Shown here piece after piece: positions 5,382 to 9,318 of a stretch of 9,318 nucleotides of DNA; positions within the stretch are counted from its first letter, which is position 1; every line of letters starts with the position of its first letter. The DNA lies in NCBI GenBank assembly GCA_017964865.1, contig JAGCRE010000073.1, positions 1 through 9,318 of the forward strand, in the 5' to 3' direction. The DNA comes from Alphaproteobacteria bacterium (GTDB lineage Bacteria > Pseudomonadota > Alphaproteobacteria > Rs-D84). The position numbers were made by a program, and so were the translations under genes. A model generated the notes under the pieces. That model was given only the letters and a program-made list of their open reading frames with translations. It did not search any database and was not told the origin of the DNA.

Positions 5382-6683
5382 ATGGAATTAAAACCAACAA
5401 AACCGTTATCGGGTTTTATAGAATTAACACCAGTCCAGCAGCGTTGCTTTGATTTTTGTGCTGGGCGTATGTTGGATGTTTTGCGTGATGCCGGATTTTC
5501 TAATTTGGATTTGCCGGCTATTGAACGTGCCGAAGTTTTGACAGACAAAGATAACTGGGATGAAATTGAAACTCAAATGTTCTTGTTTCAAAAAGGCGAC
5601 ACAAAAATGGGGCTGCGTTACGATGGAACGGTCGGTTTGTCGCGTTATGTGGCGGGGCACCTGAATGATTTGACGTTCCCGTTTCGGGCAAGTCAATTTT
5701 CGAAACGTTATCGTGGTGAACGCCCGCAAAAGGGCCGTTATCGTGAATTCTATCAAATGGACATGGATATTATGGGAATTAATACATTGTCCACAAATTA
5801 CGATGCGGAAATCATATCGGTTATCCAACGTGCATTAAATTCGGTGGCAGAATTTATTGGCGACAACTATGTTCGGGTTGGATCACGACCGTTTTGGGAT
5901 GCATTATTTGATTATTTAGGTTTAAATACAGAACAAAAAAAGAACGTATTCATTTTAATCGATAAACGCGACAAAATGGGTGACGAAGAATTCGGTTTGG
6001 GGCTGGCAGATGTGCTTAAAAACACAAAATTGGAAAATGAAATAAAATCTGTGTTTGTAAATGGTTATTCTAATTTTGTGAACAAGTCTGACAACTTAAA
6101 CGCTGCAATTGCCGAATTAAATGATTTTATGAAAACGCTGGATGTTTTTGGGGTGAAAAATGCCGAAATCGACCTGTCAATTACGCGTGGTTTGGCATAT
6201 TATACGGGACTGGTGTTTGAATTTAAATTGTCTTCGTTTCCAGAATTGGGAACAGCGGCCGGTGGCGGTCGTTATGCAAACCTGGCCGAAAAGTTCAGCA
6301 AAACCAAGATAATTGGGGTTGGGGCGGCCATCGGTTTTTCGCGAATCTTTGTTGCCTTGATGGAATTAGGTAAAATCGATTTATCAAAATTTGAATCGCC
6401 AATCGTTGCGGCGGTATTACCCATGGGTGATGTGGCATTACCGTTTGCAATGTCGGTTGTAAATAAGTTGCGGGACAAAAAAATCGGGACTGTGGTATAT
6501 CTGGACACTGAAAAGAAGTTCAAAAACCAAATTGAATACGCAAACAAAATTATGACTGAATACAGTTTGATAATCGGTGAAGATGAAGTAAAATCTAAAC
6601 AAATAATGGTTAAAAATATGGCGACCGGGGAACAGCAGAAATTATCGGTTGCCGACACAATAAAATTGATAAAAACGGTGTAA
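5382..6683 (+). CDS. hisS: Histidyl-tRNA synthetase
   Basis: 433 residues, the usual size. A class II enzyme that charges tRNA-His with histidine in the cytoplasm. Motif 2 with its loop is FSKRYRGERPQKGRYREFYQ (106-125) followed by MDMDIMG; the histidine-binding HisA motif is RGLAYYTG (269-276); GGGRYANL (294-301) and GVGAAIGFSR (312-321, motif 3) complete the active site. Residues about 338-431 form the anticodon-binding domain, with the typical LPMGD, KKFKNQIEYANK, IIGEDE and KNMATGEQ stretches. The N-terminus is unusual: the common KGTRD motif is replaced by PLSGFIELTP (8-17). The motif-2 wording resembles HisRS of Bacteroidetes or eukaryote type more than the E. coli type, from memory. 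AAGGA lies 8 nt before the ATG. prfA follows after 4 nt, so the two form an operon. Confidence 0.95.
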   Translation: MELKPTKPLSGFIELTPVQQRCFDFCAGRMLDVLRDAGFSNLDLPAIERAEVLTDKDNWDEIETQMFLFQKGDTKMGLRYDGTVGLSRYVAGHLNDLTFPFRASQFSKRYRGERPQKGRYREFYQMDMDIMGINTLSTNYDAEIISVIQRALNSVAEFIGDNYVRVGSRPFWDALFDYLGLNTEQKKNVFILIDKRDKMGDEEFGLGLADVLKNTKLENEIKSVFVNGYSNFVNKSDNLNAAIAELNDFMKTLDVFGVKNAEIDLSITRGLAYYTGLVFEFKLSSFPELGTAAGGGRYANLAEKFSKTKIIGVGAAIGFSRIFVALMELGKIDLSKFESPIVAAVLPMGDVALPFAMSVVNKLRDKKIGTVVYLDTEKKFKNQIEYANKIMTEYSLIIGEDEVKSKQIMVKNMATGEQQKLSVADTIKLIKTV

Positions 6684-6687
6684 TAAA

Positions 6688-7752
6688 ATGATAGTCGAAC
6701 AGAAATTAAAAGACATTTTATCACGTGCATCTGAAATCGAGGCCCAAATGAATTCTGGGACGGTGTCGGGTGATGAATTAACCCGCCTGTCCAAGGAATA
6801 TTCACGTCTTAATGAAATAATTCCGTTGGTCAAAGACTATTTTCAAACAGTCCAGGGTATTCACGACGCAACTGAAATGCAACACGATCCAGAATTGCAC
6901 GCAATCGCGTCGGAACAATTGGTTGAATTAAATCATGTGTTGCCTGAAATAGAACGCAAATTGCAAATTGCGTTATTGCCACGTGATGCTGCCGATGATA
7001 ACAGTGTGATTATGGAAATTCGTGCGGGTGTTGGTGGTGAAGAATCAGCATTGTTTGCGGGCGATTTGTTTAATCAATATAAATCATATGCTCTGCGTCA
7101 GGGGTGGAAAGTTGAAATTATCGAAGAAAACCCAACGTCTTTACACGGATATAAAGAAATCATATTCAAAATAGATGGTGTTGGTGCGTATGCACGTATG
7201 AAATTTGAATCGGGAATTCATCGTGTTCAACGTGTTCCAGAAACCGAAGCGGGCGGTCGAATTCACACATCTGCAGCGTCGGTGGCGGTTATGCCCGAAG
7301 CCAAAGATATCGACGTTGTTATCGATGATAAAGATATTCGTATCGATATTTTCCGTGCGTCTGGGGCGGGGGGCCAGCACGTTAACAAGACAGATTCTGC
7401 AATTCGTATAACTCACTTTCCGTCAGGCATTGTTGTTACGTGCCAAAATGAACGTTCGCAAATTCAAAACAAGGCAACCGCAATGGCGGTGTTGCGTTCA
7501 AAATTATACGAAAAACAACGTAATGAACAAATGAACGCATCAAATGCGTCGCGTCGTTCTATGGTTGGTTCGGGTGACAGAAGCGAAAAAATCCGAACGT
7601 ATAATTTCCCAGAACAACGTGTAACCGACCACCGTATTAAACTGACCCTGTATAAGTTAGATGATATTTTGGCGGGTGGGGTGGCACTGGACGAAATGAT
7701 TGACGCATTGATTGCGGCCGATCAATTAGAACAGCTGGCAAATCTTGATTGA
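6688..7752 (+). CDS. prfA: Peptide chain release factor 1
   Basis: 354 residues, the normal RF1 length. It recognises UAA and UAG at the ribosomal A site and triggers peptide release. RF1 rather than RF2 is shown by the codon-reading tripeptide PET (184-186) within HRVQRVPETEAGGRIHTSAA; RF2 would have SPF. The catalytic GGQ is at 228-230 in SGAGGQHVNKTDSAIRITH, and the N-terminal helices (1-100) and the domain 2 entry IRAGVGGEESALFAGDLF (111-128) are intact. It begins 4 nt after hisS with a weak ribosome site, suggesting coupling. Its own stop is UGA, which RF1 does not read. The glutamine methyltransferase gene prmC, often just downstream, is not here; a strong terminator follows. Confidence 0.97.
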   Translation: MIVEQKLKDILSRASEIEAQMNSGTVSGDELTRLSKEYSRLNEIIPLVKDYFQTVQGIHDATEMQHDPELHAIASEQLVELNHVLPEIERKLQIALLPRDAADDNSVIMEIRAGVGGEESALFAGDLFNQYKSYALRQGWKVEIIEENPTSLHGYKEIIFKIDGVGAYARMKFESGIHRVQRVPETEAGGRIHTSAASVAVMPEAKDIDVVIDDKDIRIDIFRASGAGGQHVNKTDSAIRITHFPSGIVVTCQNERSQIQNKATAMAVLRSKLYEKQRNEQMNASNASRRSMVGSGDRSEKIRTYNFPEQRVTDHRIKLTLYKLDDILAGGVALDEMIDALIAADQLEQLANLD

Positions 7753-7781
7753 ACGTCAATGTTATTAGATTTGTTACAATA

Positions 7782-7807
7782 AAAAATCGCCCAATCGGGC
7801 GATTTTT
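7782..7807. terminator. Strong bidirectional terminator between prfA and the outer-membrane gene
   Basis: An 11-bp perfect stem (AAAAATCGCCC with GGGCGATTTTT) around an AATC loop, with a T run on both strands. It ends the hisS-prfA transcript and, read on the minus strand, the convergent outer-membrane protein gene. Confidence 0.93.
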
Positions 7808-7823
7808 GTTAACTGTTTTTTCT

Positions 7824-8510
7824 TTAGAATCGATATTGCATACGCACGCCACCGTTCCAACCGGTGCGACCACCGTCACGACGGTTTAATGATATGGCAA
7901 AATTGAAACGTTCCATATTCTTTTCAAATGTTACGCCATATTCTGCATAGTCGATTAAATCCAGTTCAGCAACATCTGGGTGACTTATATGTGCGTCGCC
8001 ACCACTGGCAAAGTTAAACACATAGCGTCCCGATATTGTGCCATACCAATCGTTACCAAGTTTCGATATTATTCGCAGTGCAGGTGACAATTCAAAAGCA
8101 TTGAAATCGTCGAACGATACGCCATGGCCAGAAAGTGAATCATATCCGGTTGAATGCACCCAAGTATACCCGGCATATAACCCCGGTTGAAATACAGATT
8201 CTTCATCCAACACAATATCATAGGATACGTTTGCCGCGGCACCCAGCCACATATTTGTTAAATCTTGTTTGGCAAGTGGCGATTTAACGTCGGTGAACAG
8301 TGTCCCAAAATCAGCCGCCATATTTATACTAAGGTTATTTATACGATAACCACGATAAAGCCCGATGTATTCGCCAGATTCATTTAATTCTGTGTCATCG
8401 GCATCTTCACTGGAAATTATAATTCCACCAAAAGCACTTAATTGTGCATAGCGATTTGATAATTGTTCGGGGGTATCGGCAAACCAATCGATATTAAATC
8501 TTGGTTGGAA
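7824..8510 (-). CDS. C-terminal fragment: autotransporter-type beta-barrel
   Basis: 228 residues are open from just after a TGA at 8511-8513 to the TAA at 7824. Alternating polar and aromatic residues (ISGRYVFNF, LYAGYTWVH, YAEYGVTF, RFNFAISL) and the last residues NGGVRMQYRF, ending in Phe, are hallmarks of outer-membrane barrels recognised by BAM. Glycine-rich turns and Asp/Asn loops separate the strands. The overall form is like the autotransporter beta-domain. The first ATG in this frame (8321) lies within the barrel with no ribosome site, so separate expression is unlikely. A terminator lies 17 nt past its stop. Confidence 0.7.
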   Translation of the reverse strand, partial: FQPRFNIDWFADTPEQLSNRYAQLSAFGGIIISSEDADDTELNESGEYIGLYRGYRINNLSINMAADFGTLFTDVKSPLAKQDLTNMWLGAAANVSYDIVLDEESVFQPGLYAGYTWVHSTGYDSLSGHGVSFDDFNAFELSPALRIISKLGNDWYGTISGRYVFNFASGGDAHISHPDVAELDLIDYAEYGVTFEKNMERFNFAISLNRRDGGRTGWNGGVRMQYRF

Positions 8511-8950
8511 TCAACCGGTTTGAATTTATCAAATTTTGCAGTATCTTGGACGTGGTGCCAATCAACCCACAAAGAATTATTGAACGTGTCGTCATCACCG
8601 CCACTGCGACCGCGTTTTGGTAAAAATACCGTTCCGTCGTCGCCATATTCACCATATGTTGACATTTTACCGTAATCTTTTGAAACGTCACGTTTTTCTT
8701 CAATTGGTTCTTCGGCTATGACATCATCTGGTGTCGCTTCTTGATAAACAGGTCTTGTGAACGACGTTGTATATTGGCCGTTGAAATTATCAAACGCGTT
8801 CATCATGGCCGAATGTTGAATAACGGCAATATTATGAACCGCAATTCCATTTGCGTTTAAATGTGATACAGGTGCCGCAGCAATTGCCCCAAACGGTATT
8901 GCACCAATTGTTGTCATCGCAGACAACGCCAAAACAGATACGTGTTTCAT
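8438..8950 (-). CDS. N-terminal fragment: signal peptide and short exported region
   Basis: 170 residues as it stands. A clear Sec signal peptide fills residues 1-26: MKH, a hydrophobic stretch, and GAIAAA with cleavage probably after A26. The mature part is low in hydrophobics and acidic (DDVIAEEPIEEKRD at 75-88, GGDDD at 117-121), then SLWVDWHHVQDTAKFDKF (126-143), which looks like the first barrel strands. Residues from 148 to the stop are probably out-of-frame reading after the shift. GAGAG-type purines lie about 8-9 nt before the ATG, and a promoter lies 42 nt upstream. If the frameshift is real, the cell would export a short barrel-less fragment. Confidence 0.65.
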   Translation of the reverse strand: MKHVSVLALSAMTTIGAIPFGAIAAAPVSHLNANGIAVHNIAVIQHSAMMNAFDNFNGQYTTSFTRPVYQEATPDDVIAEEPIEEKRDVSKDYGKMSTYGEYGDDGTVFLPKRGRSGGDDDTFNNSLWVDWHHVQDTAKFDKFKPVDSNQDLISIGLPIPPNNYQIAMHN

Positions 8951-8991
8951 TTTGTTTATCTCTCTCGGTTATAATTGTTTTTATACTGGGT

Positions 8992-9000
8992 ATTATATCA
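8992..9000 (-). promoter_or_regulatory. Extended -10 promoter of the outer-membrane gene
   Basis: On the minus strand TGATATAAT, the third copy of this extended -10 in the window. A weak -35 TTTAAA lies about 16 nt upstream (9014-9019). The predicted start is near 8985, giving a leader of about 35 nt before the ATG at 8950. Confidence 0.68.
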
Positions 9001-9002
9001 CA

Positions 9003-9016
9003 AAAACGAACGTTTT
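9003..9016. promoter_or_regulatory. Perfect inverted repeat in the omp/aroK divergent spacer
   Basis: AAAACG-AA-CGTTTT is a perfect 14-bp palindrome. It sits just upstream of the -10 of the outer-membrane gene and overlaps its -35 region, a place where a dimeric regulator could block or recruit polymerase. No partner is known. The AT-rich context raises the chance of coincidence. Confidence 0.35.
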
Positions 9017-9081
9017 AAAAATAAAAAGCGTATAAAATTTTTATTGTTTGTTCCGGATTTTTTTTCTAGGATAGTTCCAGC

Positions 9082-9318
9082 ATGGATAGGGAAGAACAAT
9101 CTTTATCAAATCGTCCAATCGTAATGGTTGGCCTTATGGGGGCGGGCAAGACCAGTATTGGTCGTGCATTGGCACGTCGTCTTAAAATTCCGTTCGTTGA
9201 TTCTGACAAAGAAATCGAAGCCGCTGCCGGGTGCAGTGTCGTTGATATTTTTGCCATGTATGGCGAGGCGGAATTTCGTCGTGTTGAACATCGGGTAATG
9301 CAACGGTTACTTGATACG
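9082..9318 (+). CDS. aroK: Shikimate kinase, N-terminal part (partial)
   Basis: 79 residues are visible before the window ends. Shikimate kinase phosphorylates the 3-OH of shikimate with ATP in the pathway to chorismate and the aromatic amino acids. The Walker A loop is GLMGAGKTS (17-25), the substrate-binding DSD pair is at 40-42, and FRRVE (65-69) holds the conserved arginine R66 that grips shikimate. The spacing of these motifs fits the family. An in-frame TAG at 9067 rules out a longer start, and AGGA lies about 10 nt before the ATG at 9082. It is divergent from the outer-membrane gene; a possible -10 TATAAA lies at 9031-9036 without a clear -35. In many alphaproteobacteria aroB follows, outside this window. 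Confidence 0.94.
   Translation, partial: MDREEQSLSNRPIVMVGLMGAGKTSIGRALARRLKIPFVDSDKEIEAAAGCSVVDIFAMYGEAEFRRVEHRVMQRLLDT

Larger units (their letters stand above)
7824..8950 (-). pseudogene. Autotransporter-like outer-membrane barrel protein, frameshifted
   Basis: Two minus-strand frames, 8950-8438 and 8510-7824, read as one protein of about 375 residues split by a one-base shift. The first supplies a start codon, ribosome site and signal peptide but no barrel; the second supplies a barrel ending in the F-terminal sorting signal but has no plausible start before an internal ATG at 8321. Restoring one T in the TT run at 8509-8510 turns residues 144 onward into KPVDFQPRFNIDWFADTPEQ, which joins the frames smoothly. 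The cause may be a true mutation, an on/off variant in the population, or an assembly error. The restored protein would be exported by Sec and inserted by the BAM complex. Its region before the barrel is only about 100 residues, so no long beta-helix passenger is present. Function unknown beyond that. Confidence 0.75.

Noticed and set aside
5213..5548. A 111-codon open frame on the minus strand across the hisS leader and start
   Set aside because: It is mostly the complement of hisS coding sequence plus AT-rich leader, has no ribosome site or recognisable domain, and would cover two plausible plus-strand promoters.
7753..7781. Missing prmC after prfA as a sign of gene loss
   Set aside because: prmC is often but not always adjacent to prfA and can lie elsewhere in the genome, so its absence here says little.
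8469..8473. Programmed -1 slippage at the CCCCC run (minus strand) to join the two outer-membrane frames
   Set aside because: The run is short and not a standard slippery heptamer, and the barrel frame upstream of it (8474-8510) already looks like real protein, so the shift most likely lies nearer 8510. Not fully excluded.

Overview
The window reads as a compact stretch of chromosome from an AT-leaning alphaproteobacterium, probably an uncultured or host-associated lineage. This rests on protein flavour (AroK, RlmE, RF1 and YgjP-like sequences), short intergenic gaps, AT-rich spacers and a plain bacterial code. I cannot fix the genus from sequence alone. No stretch longer than 300 bases lacks a gene, and I see no tRNA, rRNA, CRISPR array, insertion sequence or integrase.

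Layout. (1) 1-1824, plus strand: the 3' end of uvrA, then a free-standing SRP54/Ffh M domain, a 93-residue basic orphan and rlmE. They are tightly spaced like an operon and end at a hairpin terminator shared with the convergent gene. (2) 1823-2660, minus strand: a 95-residue helical orphan with its own near-consensus promoter, and rnhA. (3) 2698-5192, plus strand, divergent from rnhA: a compact transketolase whose start codon sits right after an extended -10 box (probably leaderless), followed 2 nt later by a YgjP/WLM-type zinc metallopeptidase. (4) 5193-7807, plus strand: a 189-nt leader holding two promoters, a 20-codon His- and Phe-rich mini-ORF and two hairpins, then hisS, prfA and a strong bidirectional terminator. 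(5) 7824-8950, minus strand: an autotransporter-like outer-membrane barrel gene broken by an apparent one-base deletion. (6) 9082-end, plus strand: the 5' part of aroK.

Most genes are housekeeping: excision repair, rRNA 2'-O-methylation, RNA/DNA hybrid removal, pentose phosphate metabolism, histidyl-tRNA charging, translation termination and aromatic biosynthesis. The parts worth a second look are the M-domain-only SRP54 homologue with an eroded RNA-binding motif, the possible His-codon leader peptide before hisS, the repeated extended -10 box TGATATAAT in front of three genes, and the frameshifted outer-membrane protein.
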